Positions 49,638-61,059 of a stretch of DNA of 64,000 nt are shown here, one piece after another. The stretch covers positions 4,122,001 to 4,186,000 of the forward strand of contig NC_091672.1 of NCBI RefSeq assembly GCF_042453785.1, written 5' to 3'. The position numbers and the translations under genes are program-made. The notes under the pieces were generated by a model. That model ran no database searches. It was not told the origin of the DNA and worked only from the letters and a program-made list of their open reading frames with translations. How positions within the stretch are numbered: the stretch's first letter is position 1; each line of letters begins with the position of its first letter. Source of the stretch: Malus domestica. Lineage: Eukaryota > Streptophyta > Magnoliopsida > Rosales > Rosaceae.

Positions 49638-50369
49638 CTAGTCGGACCCTTTAACGGGTCGGGAAATCGGACCTGCCGGCGACCTGAACCCGAAAGTCAC
49701 AGGGTCGTAAGCGCACCAGTGGAACCCGACTTCGCTCCCCATCTCGTTCGCCCTCGAACACTCCTCGCATACCGTCGCCCCACTCCGGCGGCCCAGCCCG
49801 AGTCCGAGCCCATCGGCTCTTCCCAGGCCCATCTTCATCAAGTACCTCTCATTCTCAATCTGCAGCTCTCTGACCCGATTCTCGTACTCGACCCGACCCG
49901 CAAAAGGCATGGCCAATCCGGCGACGTTTTCGATCTCCATGCCGCGCTTTAATAGCATAACATTCTCGAGATGGAGATTCTTGTTGATTGGATTTTGAGC
50001 TCCAAGCGACGCCGTGTTACGGTACTCATCTTCTCGGAAGTCCTGGTGGTGGTGGGGGACCTGGTAGTTGTGATTCTTCCGCCGCCGCTCGCGCCTCGAC
50101 CGCTTGAGCTCCACGAGGAAGAAGCAGTTCTTCTCGCGAGAAATCGCGCTGAAGTTGACCTTGCCGGTGATGGGGATTCGCTGGCGGGTCTCCGGCGAGG
50201 AGAGGAAGACGGTGAACTGCCCCGGCAGGATTCCGATCTTTTGACTCAGAGCCGACAGGAACCGCGAGAAATCAAGCTTCGGATAGACGACGAGGTCGCC
50301 GATATCGGTCTCGGTCTCGCCGTCGGAGAAGACGACCGGGAACGAGACGCCTCTTTCGGCCTCCATCAT
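49638..50369 (-). CDS. DUF7138-like plant protein
   Basis: Single-exon gene, 243 aa. The N-terminus (EAERGVSFPVVFSDGETETDIGDLVVYPKLDF) and the following SRFLSALSQKIGILPGQFTVFL look like a compact ubiquitin-fold-like domain. A basic patch RSRRERRRKN (about 89-98) follows, then a predicted coiled segment around YENRVRELQIENERYLMKMG. The tail holds CEECSRANEMG and FHWCAYDPVTFGFRSPAGPI. The order agrees with an uncharacterised plant family that I believe is catalogued as DUF7138; the function is unknown. The duplicate Met at 1-2 leaves the start slightly open. A minus-strand TATA box (CTATATAAA, 50499-50507) lies about 130 bp before the ATG. Confidence 0.78.
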   Translation of the reverse strand: MMEAERGVSFPVVFSDGETETDIGDLVVYPKLDFSRFLSALSQKIGILPGQFTVFLSSPETRQRIPITGKVNFSAISREKNCFFLVELKRSRRERRRKNHNYQVPHHHQDFREDEYRNTASLGAQNPINKNLHLENVMLLKRGMEIENVAGLAMPFAGRVEYENRVRELQIENERYLMKMGLGRADGLGLGLGRRSGATVCEECSRANEMGSEVGFHWCAYDPVTFGFRSPAGPISRPVKGSD

Positions 50370-50944
50370 CTTTACTATATCCCGTCTCCGGCGAGGTGAC
50401 GTCAGATTTCCGGTGATAAATTCGTCGGAGTTTTGAAATCGGATGGTAAATAAGGGGACTTTTGGTGGAGGGGGAGAAATGAACAGAGGAAAGGGGGGTT
50501 TATATAGAGAGGTGTGGGGGTTTAGGACTGACGTTGTAAATATGGTAAGGCGGTAGTGGTATTTAGGGAATTATGTTTTTGATGTTTTCGTGAGGAGCCA
50601 GGTTAGGGGAAGCTCGATCGTATCTGCCAGATCACACATTCTTTATATGTGATATTTGGATGCTTGGGGCCCAAGCAACCGAAAACGGCGGCGTTCCGGT
50701 TTGTTTGGCCAGTCTCGGAAATTCATTGTTTTTTTTACGTTGTATTTATTATTTTTTGTTGAGGCAATATATTTGTTTTGTTCTGGTTATTAGGAAAAAT
50801 GGGGATTTTAAAATTTTTTTTTTCTTGAAAAAACATTACTTTCTCTTACAATATTGTTCTAAATTAGAATCGAAAACAGATATATAAAAATAAAATGAGT
50901 CTAAATCGTTATTTTTTAGTTTTATTAAATAAAATCATTGGTTT
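50370..50944. other. Promoter region of the DUF7138-like gene and AT-rich intergenic DNA
   Basis: TATA box at 50499-50507 on the minus strand. Beyond about 50700 only AT-rich sequence is seen. Confidence 0.55.
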
Positions 50945-51710
50945 TTAAGGTAGGAACTTAAATTAAACGCAAAAGCCCCTTGGGCAACTAATACAACAAT
51001 TATCAAAGTGTAAGGAAAGCCTTACACTACTAGGGATAAAATCAAACCACTACAATGACAATCTGATGAAATAGAGTGTTCTAAAGCGGTAATTTATCAT
51101 TTACAAAGTTGATCTCCCGACAAACATGAACAAAACTAATACCCTCAAAATCATGGAAAAGTTTATGGATGTCCCCAAGCAGCAAACAAATTTTCCAAGG
51201 AATTGAGCAAGCACCATTCACATAACCAATCAAAACCTTCAAGTCCCCTTCTTACAATTTTCTTGTGACCAACCCTAATTGCTTGAGAAAATCCTAGACA
51301 GAGCGCTGAAGCTTCGATTAAAAACACGTTTGTATAATGAAACTTTCATTTAAAACAGATCCATCAAAGTTTAATTTAACAAACTCTCGGGGGAGGAGGA
51401 AACCAACTAATGATCTCTAGAAAGGTATGAGAGGTTTGACAATGTATGTGGCGGAGAAATGAGCTTGAAATCATCTAGAACTTCGTATCTAGAGAGGAAA
51501 CCAAGGGGTTTAGCTCCAACAATTAAAGGAGAACCTACTTGAGAATGAATAACGAAACTTTCATTTAAAATAGATTCATCAAAGTTTAATTTAACAAACT
51601 CTCGGGGGAGGAGGAAACCAACTAATAATCTTTAGAAAGGTATGAGAGGTTTGACAAATTTATGTGGCAGAGAAATGAGCTTGAAATCATTCCAGAACTT
51701 TGTATCCACT
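50945..51710 (-). mobile_element. LINE 3' remnant, RNase H domain
   Basis: Minus-strand translation from about 51400 leftwards gives FVKLNFDGSV, then EASALCLGFSQAIRVGHKKI, then LLLGDIHKLFHDFEGISFVH, the RNase H-like domain at the end of plant L1-type ORF2. It contains stops and shifts and is only a fragment. A 155-bp part (51336-51490) is repeated at 51549-51710. Confidence 0.75.
51336..51710. repeat. Direct duplication of ~155 bp inside the LINE remnant
   Basis: The segment with ACAAACTCTCGGGGGAGGAG and AGAAAGGTATGAGAGGTTTG occurs at 51336-51490 and again, with a few changes, at 51549-51710. Spacing is about 213 bp. Confidence 0.9.
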
Positions 51711-52430
51711 ATAATTACTTTAGAATAATGTTATTCACATATCTATTTTTACCTCATATACATCTTTATTAATTTTTTACGTTAATCTTCAATTTATTCA
51801 ATCTAAGGACCGAAAATTGAAAAATGTACGTGAGAAGTTTCTGAAAAATAAGGTGATTTCTTTTCTTGATTCCCAAATTTGCCAACTGACAATAAGCAAA
51901 TAAAAATAGATTAAAGAGAAGAAAGTAAGGAAAAGAAAATAAAATAAAATGTTTTGCGTCTCTTCTCTTAGTTCAACACGTCACGTCAACCTCCTTCTTC
52001 TTTGCTGCCAACCATGATACACGTCATCGTCCTACTGGTCATTGGTCTGTTTGATCAGAGTAGCTTTCTTCTCTCGACCAAATAGCCAAACATATTTTAT
52101 CAGTTTTAAAAAATTACAACAATTATAAATGCATTGGAAATAAAATCGCCACATATTCCGTTTGCACCCTCTGGAGTGTGTTTCACAGTAAATACATTTG
52201 GGTGCCGCAGCCAGTACTATGATGTAGAAGTATTCTTATTTATTTTATTTATAAGTTATTTGCTTCTAGTCACGCTCCCGTAGGCCTCATGGTCTAAAAA
52301 AAATTATGATTATCCCATCGTCAAATCTCAAATTTAACTATGTCGAAGATAGTAAAACAACAAAAGTTAAACGACCATAATTTTCTTGAATCATAGACTA
52401 GAGTTTGAGAGAAGGGTACTCTTATTTTAG
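51711..52430. other. Intergenic, no gene seen
   Basis: AT-rich; no frame or repeat of note. Confidence 0.5.
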
Positions 52431-53735
52431 AGAGGATCCTCACTAGATCCTCTAATCACATCCGTTCATTGTATATCGTGCGGTCAGTTTTTGTTAGTGT
52501 TGACCCTAAAAACTACCAAGCCTACGTGGCGCGCAGGCCGAGTAATCTATAAGCTAACTACGTCCTTTGGTGAATGTGGGGCGTGCCAACTCGTCGGCCG
52601 AGCTTGGCCGAGGAGTAAATTTGTTGATATTGCGTTGGGTGCGCGGCTGACTTTTGCGTCTCGCGATGGCGGTCGAGAAAGGAACACGTCTCGGCCTCTT
52701 GGGTTCTCGAACCTGAAGACAAGGTTACTATTCTTACGAAGTTCACAAATCGCCGTCGTCGGATTCGGTTACAGTGATGTTATTCGTCAGAGTACACTCA
52801 CACTGAATCGACACCAAAGTGTAAGGGCACAAATACTCAAAGCGAATATAAGTCTTAATAGTGAACGTGGTTCGGCCGTCTGAATGCCGAACTCTAAATC
52901 CCACTTGAGAGTATCCAATCATAAAATAACTCGGCGTGCAATGCGCCGAGCTTAGTAAACTGTAACACATCACTTCGCCGAGAAGGCTCATGAGATGACC
53001 TCAACCAATAAGGATTCGAAAATCCTTCTCGACCGAGACTCGGATAGGTAACCAACCGTCATCTCCGCAATGTTGTCGATGCCACCGGAAGATGCTGCGA
53101 GATCGGCTGTGTCTACAGTAACAGAGCTATCTATGCCGACTTAAGATATCACCGATTGCTTTCACAGTGTTGTTGATGCCAACGGAAGATGTGTCAGTGA
53201 AAAGAGAAAATAAAAATCTCAAAAGTTGTTTGAGAGAATTTGCGCAGGGCAGTTGTGTGTTGAATTGGAGGGGCCTGTATGATGGACAATCTCCTTTATT
53301 TATAGCACTGGATACCTTTAAGGTCGAGTTAAAACCCTATTTGGACTAGGTCTTCTTCTCCTGATCAAACATCAACTCGACCAATCCTATTTTCACTATA
53401 ATTGTGAACCTAGTCCTTTATTAAGCCGGATTCACTTCCGGGTTATTAATCCTACCGAGACTCCTTATTGCGCCAAGACTCGACTTGCCTTGCAGCATGA
53501 CCTAGCCAACCTAGGTTTGGAGGCCCACGCACTAAACGATCCATGGTACCCTTGTCGTAAGGCCTTCTGGGTCGAGAATGATTCTATACTCGGCCCAAAC
53601 TAATATTTTGGGCCCAAACAGTTAGGTACTTTATATTCAATTTTAAATAAAAAATTTACAATAATTAATGAAAACATAATATACGATGAACGGATATAAT
53701 TTGAGAAAGATCTGGCAAGGATCCTTCTGGCTCTT
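52431..53735. repeat. Family C MITE split by a solo LTR
   Basis: The left half (AGAGAGGATCCTCACTAGAT, ATATCGTGCGGTCAGTTTTTG) and right half (AATATACGATGAACGGATAT, GCAAGGATCC) rejoin into one palindromic MITE like 3315-3490 once 52498-53620 and one GTTAG are removed. Confidence 0.75.
52498..53620 (-). mobile_element. Solo LTR, 1.12 kb
   Basis: TGTTGACCC...GGCCCAAACA, flanked by perfect GTTAG duplications at 52493-52497 and 53621-53625. A minus-strand TATA box TATAAATA (53297-53304) suggests minus orientation. No coding interior. Inserted into the family C MITE. Confidence 0.85.
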
Positions 53736-54837
53736 ATTTGCCCTCCTAGTGCAAAAAAAAAAGTAGTCATTCATGTACTTCTTTTCTAGATAATATTGTA
53801 TTTTAAATTATTTTAATATACATAATGGTTTGGGAGGACGTTGTAGTTATGAGAAATGAATCATCTCCGGATCCCTTCCACTTGAGCCAACTGAGCAAAA
53901 AATTTGGAACCTTAAAATTTAATCCAACAGCTAAAAACAAGAGGGTTCCATTAAAATTATAATAACTTTAACCGTTTTATCAAATTTCAAAGATCCAAAT
54001 TTTATGCTTAGTTGGCTCAGGTGGAAGGAATCCGGAGATGATCCATTTCCGTAGTTATGAAGGTTTAAAGCGTTCAACCTATACCTATAATCTACCTTCC
54101 TATCCGTAACATTGTATCAATGAAAAATACAATAAAGAGTTATTTAAACTTAAGTGCAGAGAAACAAACACGCATATTTTGGCAACAAAGTTGTTTGAAG
54201 TTTTAACATCTCTTTCTGTAGACGTCATCCTAATAGAAAATGAAAAGGTCCAATTAGTTGATTTTTGGGTTTCTATATATGTCTGGCTGTGTTTGATTAA
54301 AAGGCTGAAGGTTTGAAGCCTCCAGGCATGGGGTCTCTAAAACATACATTATTAAACAAATTCCTCAAATATAATTAATTACTCTCTAGTGTTTTACTAA
54401 AACATATTATTTAACATTATTAAACATCTATTCTTTGTGTTTTGAACTGTTCAATAAGGAAGAATAAGATCTCATATACTACACCAAATTTCAAATAATT
54501 TTTTTTTTTTTACTGAATTACTGATACACATGTTTTTTTATAATTAAGACACAAACTCACTTTGCACCGGAGTTTGAATCCCTTCCTCGTAAACAAGGGT
54601 ACGTGATTTACAATATCGTCTGGTAAATAGACGATACTGTAAACTACATACATGGAGACGAGACGGAGACCAAAAGGAGAGCGTAATTGGAGACAAGTGC
54701 ATGAGAATCACTTCAAAAAGTCAGATTGAAGAACTGAAAATAAGTTTTATTTCTAGCTTTTAGAATTTAGCAAACATGTCAAAATTGTTTCTAAAGGAAT
54801 TAAACTCAAGGCACAGATGGACACAAATATCTGTGTT
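53736..54837. other. Intergenic with a family B MITE
   Basis: A palindromic family B MITE lies at 53858-54053 (CATCTCCGGATCCCTTCCAC and its complement; centre TTTAATCCAACAGCTAAAAA). The rest is AT-rich and includes the 3' flank of CTF7. Confidence 0.65.
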
Positions 54838-57108
54838 TTATGGGACAATATGGTTGGTTTTGTACACCAGAAAATATCCACCACCACCAGTATAATTGGA
54901 TGCCAATGCCTTTCCAGTTGATGTTGGTTGAGAGAATGCCAGTTGAGAGCGTTCGAGGACAAATCCCATGCAGAAACTTTTCCTGTGATGGAGAAATAAT
55001 AAGTAAATAGCCAAATGCTAATCGGAGCAGACATCGAAAAGAAGCAAGCGATTCAGTCTTCTGCGATAAAGTTAGCTGAAGTAATTTGGCTAGCAGTTCG
55101 TGATCCAAATTGCGGAGTTACAATATCATACATTTGATTGCAATTTGATGAAAATATAACAAAATCTACACGAAAAGAAAATCCATAGGAGATGATAGCA
55201 AGGGCTTGAACATGAAAATACCTCAGGGCATCTAATAACTGGGTGGCTATGTGTTTTCTTCTGTTAGATGGAGTGACCCAAATGGCTCTAACGCCACAAA
55301 CAGCAGCCACTGCTTCCCTGTCGCAGAAGATAGCACCGTTGAGATTCTCATTCAATGCTTCGGGAACAGAAGGGGCTTTTCTCATGACTTCCCTCTGAAA
55401 CCTGATATCCCCAAATTGGAGAGTAGATAATTTTGCTTCATGTGTATTTGTACCACCGGAACTTCCATCAACTGCAAATGAAGAAACTTTGTGTGCTTCT
55501 TTTATTGGTTCCGCAACTAGACAGCCTGCAACCCTTTGGGACAAAATGAACAGATATACCTGAAAACACAACAGTCAGGTACTGGAAATGGAGGTCATAG
55601 TTGAATTACAGTATCCACACAATAAAATTAAAAAATTAAAAAAAACAAGAAAAACGCTTTGTTGTACTTGTAAAACTGTCAAAAGATTGGAGTTACATGG
55701 CGCCGAAGTATTCATAAAGGTCTAAGAGAAAGTGTATCCAGAAGTTAATGGTAGTTGAATAAAAGACATTTGATGCACCAAAAGTTCTGGTGGCATTTTT
55801 CTAAATGACCAAGTTAATTGTCATTCACCTTACACAACTTGTGCAAAATCCATCCATTTCCAAGCTCACTCTCCATTCTCTTCACAACTTCCCCAACCTG
55901 CCATACAACATAGTAGCCCAATTAAGCGCATCTTCGAGTTTTGAAACAGTGCCACTTATATAGGGCTCGTTTGGTGCTTGATTATATAACCCATTTAATT
56001 TAAGGCATGTTCGAAGCAAGAAATGAAAATTGTGTTTAACTTGAGCTAGAAACCAGAAGGGGTAAGTTTCCTCCACTCTAATCATTCACCTCTACCTTTA
56101 TAATACCTTGAATTTTATGAGTTATCATATCCAATCCAATTCAATCCCATGATAAAGTATCAAATTCAAGAAAACAGATTTTGTGTTCGAACCTTGTTTC
56201 TCTGAGCCGGAGGATCAGAATCTAACACCAAAACAATCCGACCTCCTTCCACAGAAGGCAAATGAACAACCCTCTCATTGCACCATCCCTGCAAAGTTTG
56301 GTCAGCAATTTGAGTAAACAAGCACCCATTTCTAACAATCTCATTGTTTTATCAATGGACCTAACAAAGGAGACAGAAAACCTATAACGAATTTGCACCT
56401 TGAATGGAATTCCATTGGTATGGTCCTTGTGAAATGCCCTGTGAGCCTTCTCATCGTCTTCGTCTCCGGCGGTATACTTGACCCCGCACGTGGAGCACGT
56501 GTGCAGATTGAAATCAGACTGTCCAAAGTCCAGATAGAACTGAGCATAGCTTCTCTTCTTGTTCTTGGTCACTATTCTTCCCAATGTGGTCGATTCCGGC
56601 TTCCTGGAATTACCATCAGAAAAGGGTTTCTCCGGCAATTGGTTCACTGGATTTTTGTCCCTTCCTCTACACAAAGAAAAGATTGGAAGGGAAACAAAAG
56701 CAAATAAATTTAAATTTAAATTTAAACAGTCAGTAAATCAATATATTCATAAATAAACTAAATCTCAGATTTTCTGTAAGGAAAATCCCAGAATTTTAAA
56801 TCCAGGCTAACCCCACTTCCTAATTGTCTTAACAGAAGCTACCCAGAAACAACTTTTAATAAAAAAAATAAAAATTGAAACGTTTTTTCTCGGCATCCAA
56901 ACAGCAGAAAGCCCAGAACAAAAAACAAATACCTTTGCGGGTTTGGAGCTCTTCGCTTGTAGGTGTTACAGTACTGGTGCTGCGTATTCTCCCAGACGGT
57001 CATTTCGTCGTCGTTTTCGTTGGAAAGAAGCGGAGGTGCGGCTGCTGGGTTGGGGCAAGGGGAAGAAGAAGAGGAGGGTTTGAAGAAGGCACTGATCTTT
57101 GATTGCAT
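54838..57108 (-). CDS. CTF7: CTF7/ECO1 cohesin acetyltransferase
   Basis: Nuclear N-acetyltransferase that acetylates the cohesin subunit SMC3 in S phase to establish sister-chromatid cohesion. Six coding exons: 56933-57108, 56399-56666, 56193-56288, 55829-55897, 55222-55559, 54838-54982; all GT-AG with matching phases, 363 aa (Arabidopsis 345). The N-terminus [10 protein letters not shown] has a PCNA-binding box (QxxIxxFF). Next is a C2H2 zinc finger, [20 protein letters not shown] with a second His in FHKDH. The C-terminal acetyltransferase domain has the acetyl-CoA loop [20 protein letters not shown] and a closing [20 protein letters not shown]. No lesion is seen. The Ser-rich linker after the PIP box (11-30) is low in complexity and may vary between species. 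Confidence 0.95.
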
Positions 57109-58407
57109 TGCATGAATTCGTCGGAGTTGATTTGAACTGGATCTGATTTCATTGCGCTTACCTCATCATTTACTTTGATTTTGGCGCCAAGAAATTGGGG
57201 AAATTTTGGGATTGAGTCATTTTTCCCGCCTAATTTATTTCTTTGGGCCTTCTGTCCCTTTCGAACTAACCCTAGCTATGTTCTATTGAATTTGATCACT
57301 TTTTATTTTGTTACTTTTTATATGTATTTAATACAATTATCATCTCAATGGTCAGACATGATGTCCTAATTTACGTATATTCACATATATTACATATGAT
57401 CATCAGATGACGATTCTATTAAATACATTTAAGTATTGTTGTCAATCACTTAATTAATTAGATGAATAATGAGTTACATTTCATACAAACACAAATTTCC
57501 GAGTTAATGAAAACTAAAGAGTTTTAAGTGTTAAACATTTAACAAGCCAGTTTAGGGTCTCGGCATCTTTGTAATCCTAGCCAAAGGTTGCAAGCTTCCC
57601 TTGGTTCCACCTTGAAACACAAATCATAAAGTCCGACATAATAACAAGCAATTAAACCCGTAAGGCGTAAGAAAGCTGACTAGGAGAATCTTTTAGAGTA
57701 GTGCACCGTCGACTGACCCTCGATCTTCTAAGAACGATTCAGGAGATGGCGAGAGAGAGCATGCTTGTCGGGACACAAAAGATGTGAAGTATGAGAAGTT
57801 CAGTTGATTAACCATACTCATCTTCTATTTTGATTTTGAGATAGTTTATAAATCATACTCTTATCTTTCTACAACAAAATTGGACACCCAACATAGCCAG
57901 ATATATGATGGAGACACTACTTTAGCTTCATACCCCCAAAACCCGAAAAATATGCTACATGTTTGAGACTCTTTTCTTCTTTTGCTTTTCCGACGGCCAT
58001 GGGAGATGTGCACTCAGTCCGGGCCTTCAGTACCTAAGCTGAACCAAGTCAAGGATTGACGACCAACATCAAGCTACAAGCCGTACTCTGGCTACTGGAT
58101 CTGGACCGTCTGTTCTCCTTAAACTCCTTGTACTTCCACCATAGTTGCGTATTCCTGCAACAAACGGAATCAGATGCAGCGGATACTTATAGCTGTCCCG
58201 AAAAGAAGTAGTTAAACTGTTTCTCTAAAATTGGTCATTCGCTAATCGTTATCCCAAATGTCTTCCAAGTGTGATTTTAAAGCTACAAGGGCTAAAGCAC
58301 ATTCCAGAGCCATATACTTTCGTCTCCCTCCTCCCACTAGATCGTGTACACATGAGATATCAACTTCTGAATAGTCCTACACACTTTCATCTCTTTATTT
58401 ATTTATT

Positions 58408-58449
<42 letters not shown>

Positions 58450-58578
58450 GAGGAGGAGAGGGAGGGGGGGGGGGGGTGTGAGTGGTTTAAAAACAAAGCG
58501 GATTATTAAATGAATCCTAAAGATGGTTATGAAGAAGAAGACTCACAACACAGGTTACCTCAGATTAACAACGTTCTT
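57109..58578. other. CTF7 promoter region and intergenic DNA
   Basis: Upstream of CTF7 no clear TATA box is seen. A (GA)n microsatellite is at 58411-58446, followed by a G-rich run (58463-58476). No full gene is seen; parts of 57.5-58.3 kb could be the 3' UTR or introns of the gene whose possible last exon is at 58579-58689. Confidence 0.45.
58411..58478. repeat. (GA)n microsatellite and poly-G run
   Basis: About 18 GA units, then GATGGGAGGAGAGGGAG and a run of about 14 G. Likely length-variable and hard to sequence. Confidence 0.95.
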
Positions 58579-58689
58579 CTAGACTGACTGCATCTCACCG
58601 TGCAGTGTATTTATTACATTCTGTAGTCTACCAAGTGCACATTGCACCTTGTGCTTTTCTTCAATCGTCATGCTGATTTCCTCTGATGA
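58579..58689 (-). pseudogene. Possible orphan terminal exon
   Basis: On the minus strand an acceptor TTTATGCAG at about 58690-58698 precedes a 36-codon open stretch, SSEEISMTIEEKHKVQCALG then RLQNVINTLHGEMQSV, ending at TAG 58579-58581. Composition is protein-like and predicts a helix. Further exons should lie to the right, but from 58965 on the sequence is retroelement, so the gene may be cut or may have very long introns. I do not recognise the family. It could also be chance. Confidence 0.35.
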
Positions 58690-58964
58690 CTGCATAAATA
58701 AAGTAGAACTAAATTAAAGATCGTCCTTTTTTTTTCTGGAAAAAATAAAAAAAGATCTCAACATGAAGCGCACATGTAAGAGTTGAGTGCGTGGAAAAAA
58801 ACCAAATCAAACCAACAAATTACACCTGGGACGAAAGTTTCCAGTTGTAAAGTAGTTACATATGGAGTGACAGATCAATTAGAATATCAAAGACTTTTCA
58901 ATCCACAACGCTCTTCAAATTACAATTTATATATTTTTGGCCATTGCCCCATACATCACTACTC

Positions 58965-60102
58965 CCAAAAGACATTCTTTGGAGGATTTTAGAGAAGAAA
59001 GGAGTACGAGTAGCATATATCCAAGCTATAAAGGATATGTATGAAGGAGCAAAGACTGCCGTAAGAACTCATGAAGGACAAACCGAAAGCTTTCCCATAA
59101 CTGTAGGATTACATCAAGGCTCATCCTTAAGTCCTTACCTTTTTGCGTTGGTAATGGATGAGTTAACAGGACATATTCAAGATGATATTCCTTGGTGTAT
59201 GCTTTTCGCAGACGATATAGTGTTGATAGATGAAACTCAGGAAGGGGTAAATGCAAAGCTTAACCTTTGGAGAGAAGTGTTGGAATCTAAAGGTCTTCGC
59301 CTAAGCCGATCAAAGACAGAATATATGGAGTGCAAGTTCAGTGCAAATGGAGGCCAAAACGAGGTAGGGGTGAGAATCGGAGATCAAGAAATACCAAAGA
59401 GCGACCGTTTTCGTTACCTAGGATCTATCTTGCAAAAGAACGGAGAATTAGATGGAGATCTCAACCATAGAATACAAGCTGGATGGATGAAGTGGAAGAG
59501 TACATCTGGTGTGTTGTGTGACCGCCGTATGCCACTGAAGCTCAAGCGAAAATTTTATAGGACGGCAATAAGGCCGGCGATGCTGTATGGCACAGAATGT
59601 TGGGCGGTGAAGCATCAACACGTACACAAAATGGGTGTAGCGGAGATGAGGATGCTTCGTTGGATGTGTGGGCACACGAGAAAGGATAAGATTAGGAATG
59701 AGGATATCCGGGGTAAAGTAGGAGTAGCCGAAATTGAAGGAAAGATGAGAGAAAATCGGTTACGGTGGTTTGGACATGTGCAAAGAAGGCCTACTGACGC
59801 TCCGATTAGAAGATGCGACTATGGGACAGAGGTTCAGGGCCGAAGGGGTAGAGGAAGACCTAGGAAAACTTTGGAAGAGACTCTAAGAAAAGACTTAGAG
59901 TACTTGGATCTAACGAAAGACATGACACAGGACCGAGCACAATGGCGTTCTAAGATTCATATAGCCGATCCTACTCAGTGACTTGGATTTTCCAAGTCTC
60001 CACCGAGAAGTTTTCCTCACTCGGAAAATTAAGGGAACACTACCCCAACCTACATGCTCCACTCAGAAAGCTTCAACATACAAGCTTCAACAAAAAAAAA
60101 AA
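58965..60102 (+). mobile_element. RTE-type LINE, 5'-truncated
   Basis: Intact 3' part of an RTE ORF running to TGA 59979-59981, then a 110-bp 3' UTR and an A-run (60092-60102). The frame opens in mid-reverse transcriptase ([19 protein letters not shown]), with [17 protein letters not shown], the CMLFADD catalytic box, [13 protein letters not shown] and the C-terminal [17 protein letters not shown] and GRGRPRKTL. 5' truncation is normal for target-primed insertion. The long undamaged frame suggests recent arrival. The fragment lacks endonuclease and promoter, so it is immobile. Confidence 0.93.
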
Positions 60103-60242
60103 TTCAAAGAACTTAGCGAAGAAGGCTTTGGTGTATTTAACACAATACGTTGAAATGAAGGAAAACTTATTTATTGATATCCCCGATAAGCTACAAATAT
60201 GTACATATACATGAGTCAAAATAAACAAACAAGATGGAGCCT

Positions 60243-60923
60243 TCACAAAGGTTGCTTAGGAGAAGTCTCAGCAGTCGGTAGAGCCCCAGAAAGAGAAGGC
60301 ATCGAAGGGGGATCATTCGGAGCCTCAGTATTGGACAGAACCCTAGAAGGAGGAGGCATCAGAGGTTGATCATTTGGAGCTTCATTACGCGGTACAGCCC
60401 CAGAAGACGAAGGCAATAAATGCCTTTGGAACAAACCCACAAATCTCTGATGATCAAGTAAAACCTGACCATCAGTTTCCTTCATCTGGTCAAGCTTCCT
60501 CTTCATGTTTGTAGCATAGTCATGTGCGAGTCGGTGCAACTGTTTATTCTCATGCTTGAGCCCTCTAATCTCCTGTTTGAGACTCATCACTTCGGCCGCC
60601 AATGATTCAACTTGGCGGGTTCGAGCAAATAGGCGTTGGGCCATATTAGACACAGAACCTGCACACTGAACACTGAGAGCCAGCGAATCCTTAACAGCTA
60701 ACTCATCAGACCGTTTGGAAAGTAGTCTGTTATCTTTGGGAGTGAGAAGGTTCCTGGCCACCACCGCATCGGTCATATCATTCTTCATCACGGAATCCCC
60801 AACGGTAAGAGGACCAGTAGGGGAGACGAAGGATGGGCGCCATATGTTGTCTGGAGAAGGCGGGGCTGCCTCTTCAACAAGGTTCAAGTCAAAACGACGG
60901 TCGGAGGGGCCAGACATTTTCAA
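60243..60923 (-). CDS. Repeat-borne coiled-coil protein, unknown function
   Basis: 226 aa. The start is MKMSGPSDRRFDLNLVEEAA; MSG at 60917 is the likelier start. The DLNL stretch resembles an EAR-type motif, which may be fortuitous. A mid section (about 100-155) with VESLAAEVMSLKQEIRGLKH and following heptads predicts a coiled coil. The C-terminal third repeats an EAPND(Q/P)P...(S/P)G(A/V)L-like unit two to three times, rich in Pro and Ser. No gag, protease or polymerase motif is present. The undamaged frame inside a decayed repeat suggests either recent origin or a use to the element, for instance as a structural protein. Confidence 0.6.
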   Translation of the reverse strand: MKMSGPSDRRFDLNLVEEAAPPSPDNIWRPSFVSPTGPLTVGDSVMKNDMTDAVVARNLLTPKDNRLLSKRSDELAVKDSLALSVQCAGSVSNMAQRLFARTRQVESLAAEVMSLKQEIRGLKHENKQLHRLAHDYATNMKRKLDQMKETDGQVLLDHQRFVGLFQRHLLPSSSGAVPRNEAPNDQPLMPPPSRVLSNTEAPNDPPSMPSLSGALPTAETSPKQPL

Positions 60924-61059
60924 AGGTGTTGAAGATAGAAGAAGTCGGACAAATCAAGATCTTAGAAGTGCAAGAATGGAGCTTCTACTGGTGGAGATTC
61001 AAGTGTGCTTTGGAACTTAATGCTAGCCCCTATAAAAAGCTGCACTCGACGGAGCTTCA

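Noticed and set aside
58271..58513. Arg/Glu-repeat protein
   Set aside because: It is a (GA)n microsatellite and poly-G run read as codons.
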